Shown here: in pieces, positions 13,170 through 23,633 of the stretch | Position numbering within the stretch: the first letter of the stretch is position 1 | Layout: each line of letters starts with the position of its first letter | Origin: Gigaspora rosea | Taxonomy: Eukaryota > Glomeromycota > Glomeromycetes > Diversisporales > Gigasporaceae | Direction: 5' to 3' | DNA: 64,000 nucleotides | NCBI GenBank assembly: GCA_003550325.1 | Contig: QKWP01000521.1 | Coordinates: 1-64,000, forward strand | Notes under the pieces: model-generated | The model's input: only the letters and a program-made list of their open reading frames with translations | What the model was told of the DNA's origin: nothing | The model's database searches: none | Program-made: the position numbers and the translations under genes

Positions 13170-14206
13170 ATAGGTGGTCGTAAAGACTTAACAGAAAACC
13201 AAAGGGGAGCAATAATTTATAGCCACTAACGAGGTGATTCAGTTTGTACTATTGCAGGAGCTGTTGGATGCAGCAAATCCATAGTACAAAATATTATTCA
13301 GGAGTATCGTCAAGTAAGGGCAGAGGCAGAAAAAAAAAAAGACCTGGATATCCTAGGATTCTTTCACTTACTGACCGCGAAAACCTAAAAAATTTAGTAA
13401 CTGATGGCAATCGATGTCTGTATCTTACCCAAATTACTAAGCTTTTTAACCACCAAAATTAAAAAAAATTTCTAGAAGTACCGCGCGTCATGCTTTGCAT
13501 GGTGAAAAATTGAAATCATGTGTTGCCACTCAGAAACCATTGATTTCTGAAAAAAAGCAGACAAAAAAGGCTTAACTGAGCTCATGTACATAAAAATTGG
13601 ACTGTCCGGCACTTCAAGCATATATTGTGGTCGGATGAAAACATGTGTCATCTCTTTCAGAGCTTTCGTGGTCTTGTTTGGCATGAGTCTCATGAAAAAT
13701 AGAATTTGGATTGCTTAAGTGGAACCGTAGGTCGTAGCAAAGATCACATGTATTGGGGCTGCTTCTTCTGGCATGGGCTTGGGCCCATTATTGCACTTAA
13801 ATCCTTAGTTACTAGTGATTCTTATGTTAAAATTCTCCGTTAGTATGTTCTTTCCGGCTTAAAAAAATTCTATCAAGTAATAATCGTAGTCGTCCCATCT
13901 TTTAGCAAGACAATGCCAGACCTCATACTGCAGACACAGCAAAGGCATTTATGGCAAAAAATCGAATTAGATAGATAGATTGGCCCCCTTAGAGCCCCGA
14001 CCTTAACCCAATAGAAAACATGTAGTCCATGATTAAATGGTCTCTGCGCCACAAGCCAAATCTGGGTAATCTGAAAGAGCTGGATGCCCTTGTCAAAAAG
14101 GCATGGATCGATGTACCACCTGAATACTATCATAAACTTATTACAAGCATACCCGATCGGGTTGTTGCTTGTATTAATGCAGGAGGGGGACCTATAAAGC
14201 ATTAAA
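13170..14206 (+). pseudogene. Tc1-type DDE transposase, decayed
   Basis: The product would cut and paste the surrounding Tc1 element at TA sites. The N-terminal part reads as a helix-turn-helix (GRKDLTENQRGAIIYSH, then CTIAGAVGCSKSIVQNII), followed by a second HTH beginning near GRPRILSLTDRENLKNL. The catalytic triad is visible: WSDE (D codon 13634-13636), QDNARPH (D 13909-13911) and DLNPIEN (E 14014-14016). The spacing between the last two is 34 residues, so DD34E of the Tc1 type. The frame shifts at least once after the HTHs. Stops interrupt it at several places, for example TAG where WPPQSPD and ENMW would normally carry Q and W, and one just after IIYSH. The stop pattern fits C-to-T and G-to-A decay. 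It is not functional as written. Confidence 0.9.
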
Positions 14207-14247
14207 CCATAATTAGTTTTTTGTTTTTGTAAAAAAAAAAAATTTAA

Positions 14248-14753
14248 TAGACGATTCTCCAGTCAACTGGTTCAAAAATTTTTTTTTTATATATAAATTT
14301 TACTATAAGTGCGAATACACAGTGTCTCTATCTAAAACTTTTTTTATACTAAGTTAATCATCTTTCTGGCTTAAGAGACTTTTGTAAAGCTCATTAAAAC
14401 GCATCTAATGGTGGTTAGAGTGTCAAAATTGGCTTGGTGAATACCAAAATATCTTTAAAAAACCTTTCTTTTACTATATAAATTTCTTTATAAATAATAC
14501 TATTGTTTGCAAAGAAATTTACATAGTAAAAGAAAGGTTTTTTAAAGATATCCTGGTATTCACCAAGCCAATTTTGGTGCTCTAACTACCATTAGATGCG
14601 TTTTAATAAGCTTTACAAAAGTCTCTTAAGCCAGAAAGGTGATTAACTTAGTATAAAAAAAAGTTTTAGATAGAGACGCTGTGCATTCGCACTTATAGTA
14701 AAATTTATATATAAAAAAAAAATTTTTGAACCAGTTGACTGGAGAATCGTCTA
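14248..14753. mobile_element. TTAA-flanked foldback element inside the Tc1 element
   Basis: TTAA at 14244-14247 and 14754-14757 brackets an almost full-length palindrome. It starts TAGACGATTCTCCAGTCAAC, has arms of about 243 bp and a loop of about 20 bp near 14490-14510. TTAA target duplications are known for piggyBac and Kolobok families. The arm contains AGCTCATTAAAACGCATCTA and AAAATTGGCTTGGTGAATAC, close to the core of the 344-bp satellite at 1.1-7.8 kb. No coding capacity. Confidence 0.85.
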
Positions 14754-14980
14754 TTAAATAAAAAAAAATTCGAATTTTGATTTTCGGTCAAATGAAAATT
14801 CATGTTTACACTTTTTTTGCATAACTTCTGTGCAACCTAATAAAATTACACGAAAATTTAATATATTATATTTTGAGATCTGCTTAGCACGTGATATAAA
14901 TTTCGTGCTATATTTAGTTACCCAAACCCGATTTATAAATTTTTAAAAAGTGTCCACAATAATATGATAGGCCACTGTAT

Positions 14981-15169
14981 ACTTTATATTTTATTGGTAT
15001 AGTTGCTACTATAAAAAGCCATCAACTTTTAACTATAAAATTTTTAAAGTTTTATAATTTTATTAAAATAAAATAAACCCAAAAAAAATTTTTTATATAT
15101 TTAATAGCTTTTTGATTAAACTATTAAATTCACAAAAAAATTTTAGTATCTTTTATTTTAAAAAATTTA
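14981..15169. other. Spacer between two Tc1-like elements
   Basis: AT-rich and without recognisable features. Confidence 0.5.
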
Positions 15170-15359
15170 CAGGAGGCTACCAATGCATTGTGGACACTTT
15201 TTAAAAATTTATACCAAACTAAATAATATAATATCAAGCCAAAAATTATATAAAAAGTTTATTTAATCTAAGCTTTTAAATAAAAAAAAATTATAAAATT
15301 CTATGCAGTAGTTTAAAAATAAGTAAGATAACACAAATTTGTGTAATTTATTTTTTTTT

Positions 15360-16480
15360 TTTTAACTAGGTGGTCTGGTTATATTTATTATAAAAAATAG
15401 TTACATATGCAAATGCTATTACTATGGTTCGATCTACTGATCTAAAATTAAAACTATAACTCGGCCAGTTATCATAAGCACTTAACCGTGACCTGCCAAG
15501 GATAGATAGTATCTCACTATATCCGTTGTACCTAATGGCCTCAAGATACAGCTCACTGACAGAGATCTATCAGCTCATCTGTCCCACCTAATTTCTTTCA
15601 AACTTCTTCCACCTAGATCCTGGTGGAAAAGTTAAACAACTACTATCTGCGATTAACAAGAAAGATAAAAAAACAAAGTATATGAAGGGGGTATAAGAGA
15701 CAGGTGAGAAAAAAGGTGAGATAAAAATTGGGGAAATCTACATATCCTAAATGAAAAACCTAAAGTAAATGGACAAAATGAAAAAAGTGAAAGAAAAAAA
15801 GTTGTTGGACATACATATAATATGAAAAAAAAAAACTATGTAAAAATTCCTCCAGCTTTTCCTTCGGAAAATCTCACGTGTCATTCATTGTTTGTTTTGT
15901 TTCCAAAACGTACTCGTGACCTTGAATCAAAAATAGTAGGTGCCTTTCTAATTGGGACAGAGTAAACACTGCTGATCTTTTGGAGGGGGTACGCCGAAAC
16001 GCCTACTTTTTTGAATTTTTTGGAGAGCTGTTGATATCAAATAAAATTCTCCAAATCTAAAGGAAAGGTAAGAGTTACGCTATACTGAATAATATATCTA
16101 ACCAGGCCTTTGCTTCTATATTCATATCCACAGAGCTTGACAAAACTTTAGAGTTGCTCTACTACTTCTTTGCTCGATAGTACTAAAGCCCGCCAAGGTG
16201 CCTCGCTTAAAAGTCCGCATATCTTTTTCATCTCTATTTCATAGCACAGAACATCCAGTAAATGGTCTTTGTACCCGATAGCAGCTTTGGTGAAGTTTTA
16301 TTGTATTAAATATGTTAACTGTATAGTTTTCCGTAGTTCGATTTTTGTGGAAGGTTTGGTACAAGGGATCGTCAGAAAGAGTTGTATGATTATATGAAAT
16401 TTGTGTAATATTACACTAGTATAAATTAGTAATTTTAATATAACTTATATAATAAATAGAATTACTATATATAGTAATAT
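15360..16480. other. Interior of the element: unrecognised sequence
   Basis: A stretch less AT-rich than its surroundings, from about 15420 to 16380. Every frame is broken and no conserved motif was recognised. It could be captured host sequence or another decayed insertion. Confidence 0.4.
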
Positions 16481-16835
16481 ATAAACTTAATTTTTTATTA
16501 AATAAATTAATTTTTTTTAATAATATTATTTAATATAACAAATTATATATTTTTTTAATATTTTTAAAATTTTAAAAATATTTATAAAATTTCTATATAT
16601 AGCAATAAAAATTATTACTTTTAGAAATTAATTAATTTAAATTAATATTTTAACTTTTACTTTAAAAAATTATAAAAAATTTAAAATTTTTTATAAAATT
16701 ATAAAAAATTTTAAATCATATATAATTTATTATATTAAATAACTTTATAAAATTAAAAATTAGTTTATTTAATAAAAAATTAATTTTTACTATAAAAACA
16801 TAATTTTAATAATTTTTTAATAAAAATAATTTATA

Positions 16836-17169
16836 CATCGCACGTGCGATGTTGTCGCACCTGCCGCAGATCATAAAATCAAGTGTAATGTAAAATAAAA
16901 ACAATTAAAATACACCATTTTTTCATTGGTTAGGGTTAGGTTGAGGTATAGATTGTGTGTATGGGCGAGAGGGGAGTTTTATAGTAAAATTTTGTAAGGA
17001 ATTTTTTTTGTTAGAATCCTAAGAGTAGTTTCATCTAATCAATTTTAAGTTATAAACGATTTTTGACAAAACGAACGCTTGTTTTGAATTTTTTGATCAT
17101 GTAGTGTTACATCTGATCTTGAAATTTGATTGGGAGAACGACATATAAGGCACATCGCATGAGGCGATG
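16836..17169. mobile_element. MITE-like insert with CATCGC...GCGATG ends
   Basis: The left end reads CATCGCACGTGCGATGTTGT and the right end is the complement of CATCGCCTCATGCGATGTGC; both are preceded by TTTAT-type bases. The interior holds TTTTGTAAGGAATTTTTTTTG, a word also present in the TIR elements near 38454 and, inverted, near 42600. This links the three as relatives. Confidence 0.6.
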
Positions 17170-17395
17170 AATAAATTTACTCTTTTTAGTATTACTAGCT
17201 TCGTACTAGTAAAAATTACACAATTTTGTATTATCTTAATTATTTTAAAACTATTGCATAAAATTTTATAATTTTTTTTATTTAAAAGCCTTATATTTAA
17301 TAAAATTTTATATAATTTTTAGCTTGATATTATATTTATTTAGCTTGGTATAAATTTTTAAAAAGTGTCCACAATGCAATGGTTGCCCCCCTGTA

Positions 17396-17640
17396 TATAT
17401 ATAAAAGCAGCAGATGTGTAATCTAAGTTCAATATTGAGTCTTCATATTCTTTCACAAATAAACTACAATTATTTATAACCTAAAATTAAACAATTATTA
17501 ATATTCTCATATACTTTTAATTGTAGCCTTTCTCATAATTGCAAATTGCTATAAATTTTCTTTGTTAAGTTTTGTAGAAATGCTATTTGACTTAGATAAA
17601 TCACATTAACAAGTGAAATTACACAAAGTGTTTACTGTTT
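17396..17640. other. Non-coding spacer
   Basis: AT-rich with no supported feature. Confidence 0.5.
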
Positions 17641-18009
17641 ATTGTTACAGGACCCCGAAGAATATATGTAATACTGAGATCTGGCTTTGTATAGACTTAT
17701 ATATAATTTTTCCATATGTCGTATATTTAAATTTGTATAACCAACTGGTAATTTTTTGAAAAGTTAGATGTTTATTTGTATAACAAAGACGATCTTTATA
17801 ACAAGTACGATCTTTTTTTGTATAATGATACTATATATACATCAAGAAAATTTTTAAGCAGATATAAATCGATATATACCGTATGATTGCAGCTATCTTT
17901 TTTGCTGATTTTTAACAAAAAAACTGTGGATAGCTTATTTACTATTTTAAGTAATTTAAAGTACAATAAAGAGGTAGCTTATTTTTGAATACAAAACTTT
18001 AATAAGTAA

Positions 18010-18095
18010 AATAAATAAATAAATATGCTATAGACAATAAATAAATATGCTGTAGATGATAAATAAATATGTTATAAACAATAAATAAATATGCA
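18010..18095. repeat. Four-copy tandem repeat AATAAATAAATATGCTATAGAC
   Basis: The word AATAAATAAATATG recurs four times at about 20-27 bp intervals with varying tails (CTATAGAC, CTGTAGATG, TTATAAAC, CAG). It lies inside the hAT-like element. Confidence 0.85.
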
Positions 18096-18104
18096 GAAAA
18101 AAAT

Positions 18105-18485
18105 CGGAGTAACTTATAAAGCGATTTTTGGTCAATCGATTATAGTCGCTACATAGTAAAGTCTAAATTTTACTAAGAAATCGATTAAAGTCGCATAAGT
18201 AACATTGTTCAGCAGATCAAAATACGCGTACCCTGAAAATTTCATACAAATTGGAGAACTTTCTATTATTTGACTTTTAATTTTTACGTTCAACAGATTT
18301 TTTTTTATAAAAAAAAAACTGTTGAACGTAAAAATTAAAAGTTAAATAATAAAAAGTTCTCCGATTTGTATGAAATTTTCAGAGTACGCGCATTTTGATC
18401 TGCTGAACAATGTTACTTATACGACTTTAATCATTTGCTTAGTAAAATTTAGACTTTACTATGTAGCAACGTTCATCGATCGTAT
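18105..18485. repeat. Long palindrome with arms of about 185 bp
   Basis: Left-arm words CATTGTTCAGCAGATCAAAA, ATTTCATACAAATTGGAGAA and TTTACGTTCAACAG recur inverted on the right. The centre is a T-run/A-run near 18307. Arm identity looks above 90 percent. It is probably a separate foldback insertion or the core of the surrounding element. Confidence 0.85.
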
Positions 18486-18869
18486 GGGTAGCTTATTTTT
18501 CGGAACTAAAAATTTTGTTGTTGAATTTGAATATGGTTAGCTACCGCCCTTCTTTTCTAGATAGGTTTCTGATTTTTTCTTTGTCACTTTATTTTGTGTA
18601 ATTATGTTTTTGGCTTTGGTGATTAACATGATCATACTGGTACTCAGATCTGAAATTGTATAATTTATAGTAAATTTGAACTTATATGATAATTTTGTAT
18701 AAAGCTTTTAATAAAATTAAGTGTATAAAGTTATATTAAAATTTTGAGTCTGAATCCGAGTTATATATGTATTCTTCAGGGTCCTATTGTTACTCTAGTT
18801 ACCTACTATCTTTAAAGAAGTGGATATAGGATAACAATAGCAAATGTACACCAAAATTCATATGATATC

Positions 18870-19240
18870 TAAGCAATGATATCATAAGCATGGCACACCA
18901 ACAAAATTACACTAGCAACAAATAAAGCACAATTTATACCAACACCAAGGCAACAGCACCAAAAATATAGTGCAACTAGCAAAATTATGACATAAAGTGG
19001 CAAAACAAGTAATACAAAATAAGTGACAAAATGGCAAAGCAAGCAATACAAAGCAAATGGCAAGGCAAGCAAAACAAGCAAATGGCAAAGCAAGTGGTTA
19101 AGCAAGCAGCAAGGCAAGTGACAAAAATCACAACAAAAGTACCTAAATGATGAGTCCAAAATAACAACACCAAGGCAATAACACCAAAGTGATAACATCA
19201 AGTGACAACACCCAATGACAACAACAGTGATGACATCAAA
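18870..19240. repeat. Low-complexity GGCAAGCAA / CAACACCAA repeats
   Basis: Irregular repeats of GGCAAAGCAAG, AAGCAAATGGCA and CAACACCAAGG. Minus-strand open frames of 110 and 62 codons cover the same bases in different frames and translate to Leu/Cys-rich low-complexity strings. They are treated as repeat artefacts. Confidence 0.75.
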
Positions 19241-19626
19241 AATGCGACAAACTATGGTAGTAAAAAAAAATATATATTGTACAGAAAAAAAAAACAGTAC
19301 TAAAAAAAAGCTAATTGTATGTATACCCCATAATCAGTAGTTGTATGCACTGTGATGATCACTAGTAGTAATAAGTAGTTATTTTGTTTTTTTTTTATAG
19401 TGTATATTCTGGCAGATTTATGACCATGATTCGCAGGAAGTTATCAGCTGAGTTTTAATTTGAATAAATGTGGCTGTTAGAATGATTATTTAACACTACA
19501 TAAAGAGCTATTAAAATGATTTAACACTAATCATAAAAAGTTGTTAGAATAGTTGCTTGATTTGACTATTTTGATTTTCACATACACTCACATGACTATA
19601 AAGTAGAAGGCATAGTAATTTATTTG
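19241..19626. other. Non-coding spacer
   Basis: A-runs and no recognised feature. Confidence 0.5.
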
Positions 19627-19697
19627 GGCATGCCCCTCGAGGCATGCCTCAGACCGAGGCATGCCTAACTTATTGTGCCTCAGGCATGCCCCTAGTA
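19627..19697. repeat. Cluster of GAGGCATGCC palindromes, probable hAT subterminal region
   Basis: Within 70 bp the words GGGCATGCCCC, GAGGCATGCCT (twice) and CAGGCATGCCCC occur, a strongly GC-rich patch in AT-rich DNA. GGCATGCC is self-complementary. The position just 3' of the hAT transposase reading suggests the subterminal repeat end of that element, but a matching opposite end was not found. Confidence 0.5.
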
Positions 19698-21464
19698 TAT
19701 AAATAACATGACAAGTTTATTTATATTATATGATATTCAAAGTATTATGCAAATTAAATGTTTATAATATAATAAATATCGTTACAGCAATGTAGTTACA
19801 TAAGTATTTGGACTCAGAAAATAAAACCAGATCTTAATTCTTTATTTAAATTGAAAATTTATTAAAGTCAATATATTTATTTTTTTAGTTTATGAAATAA
19901 TGTTGTCAATAGATCAGTCCTCTTCAATATACGCACTTAGCTCCATGTCAACCTGGAATAAATCTTCGTTAGGAGCTTCTTGATCTTTTTTAAGCGCCAA
20001 GAAATCAAAAAATTCTTCCATAATATAAAAATCGTCCTCTAATAAAATATCTAATTCTTCATCAGATTCTTATAGTTCAAATAATTCTTCCACTTGTTAG
20101 TCATTGTCTTCAAAAAAAATATCGATATTTTCATTATCATTAAACAAAGGTTCAGATCTGGTTTTGTTTTTCTTATTAACCTTAGATGCATCTTTTTTGA
20201 GCTCATTTTTAAGCTGCCCAATTATTGATAAATTATCAGGTAATAATTGATTTCTTATCTTTGATTTAACCAGACCCAGCATTGAGAAAAGTCGTTCATA
20301 GCTTGCACTGTGAAAAAAATAGCAAGGACTTTCATCGCAAAAAGATGCAAATGAGGCACATTTCTAGTAGAATCAGCCCAGAATGATCATAAAAACTGTA
20401 AAGGACTAGGAGGAGATATATCAAATGGGGGTTATTATTTTTGTAATTAATCAATTCTTTATATAAAAGACCCGTATCTCTTTTGCTAAAGCCCCATACT
20501 TTAGCTATTTCAAGTGAGGCGCAAATAATTTTAATTTTATCACTATCCATTTTTTTAGATATAGCCAATTGTTTTGAGGTTAGTGAAAAAAAAAGTGCAA
20601 TAAAGTATATATTGAAGTCAAACCCTTTTGCACATTGGCTTATAATAGCATGAGCATGGGTTTTAAAATTATCAATAGGAACCTCAAATTGAGATATTTG
20701 TTGATAGATATTAACAAGCTCTTTAAAAACATCAGCAAGCATAGAATCACTTGATTCTAGCCTACCAATAGCATTGACAACTGGCTTTAATACCTTTGCT
20801 AGTACATTATTAGTAGCAAAATGATATTTGTTATAGATAATATTTTTGATAGCAGTATTCTCAATCTTTGGATATCTAAGATTCAGATTTTCACTTAATG
20901 AGAAGCAGTACTGGAAACCTTGTTCATAGATTGATACTCCTATACAAACTTTAGCAAGTGAATACACCTAGTTTCACAGAACATAGATAGGAAGTGTTTG
21001 ATATTGTGCTCTTTTTGCTAGTTCCTTAATTCCCTATTCCAGATATGTGTCAAATTAAAGAAATTTACAAGCTTTTGGTTATTTTTACATACTAAAATAG
21101 TACCAGATAAGCAAGTGATACCTTTAGCAATTAAGTTAAAAACCTGCAAGCAGCAACAAATAGGTATAATATTAGGGTATATCCTAAAATTTTATAATAT
21201 GTGTTAGTTTTATAAATTAATATATATATAAAATCAAAACTATTATAGCTATACTGCAACTTGTTGCAGCATAAGCTATAATAGTTTGATACAATATCCA
21301 TATATTTACATTAATTAATCTTTTCATTTTGTTCATATTCGCAGTGTTGTCTGTGATGCAAACAATAACAGATGGCATTTGAATGCTATTTGTAAATAAA
21401 ATTTCTAGTAGTTTGTTTTTAAGAAATTCTGCTATGTGATGATATGTAGATAAACCTATAATTG

Positions 21465-21861
21465 TCGTGACAAATCACAATTATGGGGTTTTTGGTCTAA
21501 ATCCATTTAGTCAGAGCACTCGCTTTGGCACTGGTGTATCGTACTAGGCACTGCCACCTAATGCTCAAAAGGAGAGTCAGTTTATCACTAAGAACGTGTA
21601 TGTTTTTAATTATTTACTTAACTATGAACTTCTTCCTCTTGCAACTTTCCCTTTGGATTGTTGTGCTTTTATTATAGATTATCAATCCGGGTACTAAATT
21701 ACCTGGTTACACACATTATGCAACACTTACAAATAAGCTTTTAATTAAATTCATGCATCAACGGATCATGCCATTTATGTTACCCAGTCACGATCGGGTA
21801 ACCCGTGATTGTACCCAATCCTAGCAATCCAAATGCAGAGGTGTTGACTATTGCCATAACA
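21465..21861 (-). repeat. 3' LTR (in element orientation)
   Basis: Starts TGTCGTGACAAATCAC, ends TTGCCATAACA, about 397 bp. The element is read on the minus strand, so this copy is its downstream LTR. Confidence 0.9.
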
Positions 21862-22206
21862 GGAGCTAGACCTCCTGAACTTCGTCCTAAAGTTCCAACC
21901 TTTTGCAAAATTAATACATAATTACTTATTTCTACTCTAATTATTAAATATCTAAAACTATAACTATACTAATGCATTGTTCTGCGACCATATATACGCA
22001 AATACTAAAAAAACTTTTTTTTTAGTAATTCCAATGTACTTCGTCATGATACCTTCAAACCTAAACGCCTGTCGATTTGATTTCTGAATATCGCATGCTC
22101 CACACCATCACAACCGATCATATAATCCAAGTAGATACGATTGTAGAATCCTCTTTTTCTAGTTTCATCCAGAACGTTCAATATCCGTTCAGAATTTAAA
22201 TCATTA

Positions 22207-23367
22207 TCAGATTTTCACTTTTGATCGATTCCATCCACGTTTAATGTTATGATTGTATCCGATCAACTTCGCATATCTTGTTCCCTTTCTCATTATCATT
22301 TCATCATTCGCAGTCATGGGCTCATTCTCTGTTTTGACCTCAATAACAGTTTTTACATTTTCATTATAGTCATCATTCTCTATTTTCATTTCAAGGTCGT
22401 ATTTCATCCCATCTTCATCGTTGGACGTTTCACCAACATCTTTGATCGAATTTATTCTACTATTCACTTCGGGTATGTCATTAAGTTTTACATCATCCTT
22501 CAATATTTCATCCATACTTATCGAATTAACCATCATATTCCTTTTATCATTATCATCTTCGTGTACCTTGATCACCTCATCATCGTTTATACCTTTAATG
22601 TCACACTCATCTTTCGTCAGCGACTCTAATAAACCCTTCATCATGGCATCTATTTTCAAAACTTCGCCCAATGGTACTTCCATCACTACTATCGGTTCAT
22701 TTCTATTACATGTTTCATCAGAGTTATCTGAACTGAAAAACATTTGACGATCAATATGCACTTGATCGACCTTCTCAGTTTCAACTCCACTTGGATAACA
22801 ATCAACATAAGTGTTTATTACATCACAATCAACCATATCAGTGGGTTTTCGATAATAATCGAATGCTTTATGCCTTTGCATTTTACCACCGATTCCATCA
22901 GGATTACTCATGTTGGAGGATTTTTGATGATAAATGAACGTTTTACGTACATTCTTTTTAACTCCACCATTTTTTGGCTCGACTGCTTCAACATTTCCTC
23001 CTATGGTCTTCACAGGTATGGTTCCACTTTTCATTTGCATTGATTTATTCTTAACTGTCTCATTACTGATCTTTCCTCTATCACTCTTTCTGATTCGACG
23101 TCTGTTTTCATAATTACCACCTTTGGAATCAACGGTCTTCATAAATCGTACGTCCATACTGTGTTCCTGACGCTCATACTTCGCTTGATCTGGGCAAGAA
23201 CGGGCTAAATGCCCTTGACGTCGACAAACGTAACACAGTCGAGGTCTGTAGCATTTACAGCTAACTTGCTGTTTCTTCAAATGCTTCACCACTTCAACCG
23301 CTAACTTGATCAAATTATTAGCTAACGACATCAAATAAATTTCACCTTTCATTCTCTTCGATTTCAC
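22207..23367 (-). CDS. Gag-like protein with CCHC zinc knuckle
   Basis: A 386-codon open frame fills most of the LTR element interior. Near residues 40-54 it has CYVCRRQGHLARSCP, a CCHC zinc knuckle (C-x2-C-x4-H-x4-C) as in retroelement nucleocapsid proteins. It is preceded by a Cys-rich stretch KKQQVSCKCYRPRLC. The rest is low in hydrophobic residues: basic in residues 60-180 and strongly acidic and Asn/Asp-rich afterwards (DDEVIKVHEDDNDKRN). No protease, RT or integrase motif is present. The knuckle sits near the N-terminus rather than the C-terminus, which is unusual for a full Gag. A captured host CCHC protein is the alternative. The supposed product would bind element RNA. Confidence 0.75.
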   Translation of the reverse strand: MKSKRMKGEIYLMSLANNLIKLAVEVVKHLKKQQVSCKCYRPRLCYVCRRQGHLARSCPDQAKYERQEHSMDVRFMKTVDSKGGNYENRRRIRKSDRGKISNETVKNKSMQMKSGTIPVKTIGGNVEAVEPKNGGVKKNVRKTFIYHQKSSNMSNPDGIGGKMQRHKAFDYYRKPTDMVDCDVINTYVDCYPSGVETEKVDQVHIDRQMFFSSDNSDETCNRNEPIVVMEVPLGEVLKIDAMMKGLLESLTKDECDIKGINDDEVIKVHEDDNDKRNMMVNSISMDEILKDDVKLNDIPEVNSRINSIKDVGETSNDEDGMKYDLEMKIENDDYNENVKTVIEVKTENEPMTANDEMIMRKGTRYAKLIGYNHNIKRGWNRSKVKI

Positions 23368-23633
23368 TGCTCAGGTAACATTCAATTTTTTTTTATTATT
23401 TTCGCTTGATCACCAAGCCTTTTACTAACAATGTCCTTCTCCTTTAATGTTCGTACCACTTTAATTAAACGTTCACTTCACAATGTACCTGTTGATTACA
23501 CACAATTGCCGCCGGGCACTGTACTTCACTGATCACAGCCAATTCAACAACTACGAACTCTTTTGGACCTTCACTCAGTGCGACTTCGACGTATTCAGCG
23601 AGTAGAGTTGTTCCCTTACCCAGGTCCTTGTTT

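Larger units (their letters stand above)
12777..14978 (+). mobile_element. Tc1-type transposon with both terminal repeats
   Basis: The ends are CAGTGGCCTACCATATTATT on the left and the near-exact complement ending GGCCACTG at 14978. The inverted repeats continue through TTGTGGACACTTTTT and AAAAATTTATA. TA dinucleotides flank both sides (12775-12776 and 14979-14980), as expected for Tc1/mariner. It carries a decayed DD34E transposase at about 13170-14206 and a 506-bp TTAA foldback element in its 3' part. Without that insertion it would be about 1.7 kb, the usual Tc1 size. Confidence 0.93.
15170..17393. mobile_element. Non-autonomous Tc1-like element
   Basis: The left end is CAGGAGGCTACCAATGCATT and the right end is the complement of CAGGGGGGCAACCATTGCAT, both flanked by TA (15168-15169 and 17394-17395). 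Immediately inside, both ends continue TGTGGACACTTTTT and AAAAATTTATA, the same inner repeat as the Tc1 element at 12777. No transposase was recognised in the interior, so it probably relied on a related transposase. A MITE-like insert lies at 16836-17169. Confidence 0.85.
17649..18785. mobile_element. Non-autonomous hAT-like element with 8-bp target duplication
   Basis: The left end AGGACCCCGAAGAATATATG and the right end (complement of AGGACCCTGAAGAATACATA) are flanked by identical ATTGTTAC octamers at 17641-17648 and 18786-18793. Eight-base duplications are typical of hAT elements, though P and some other families also make them. The 1137-bp body has no transposase. It contains a four-copy 27-bp repeat and a long palindrome, listed separately. 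Confidence 0.85.

Noticed and set aside
15420-15440. B-box-like GGTTCGATC suggesting a tRNA gene or SINE
   Set aside because: No convincing A box, T-arm stem or tail around it.
18869-19201. 110-codon and 62-codon minus-strand frames, Leu/Cys-rich, resembling membrane proteins
   Set aside because: Both derive from GGCAAGCAA-type low-complexity repeats in different frames.
22249-23043. Plus-strand frames of 99-126 codons
   Set aside because: They are antisense shadows of the gag-like frame on the minus strand.
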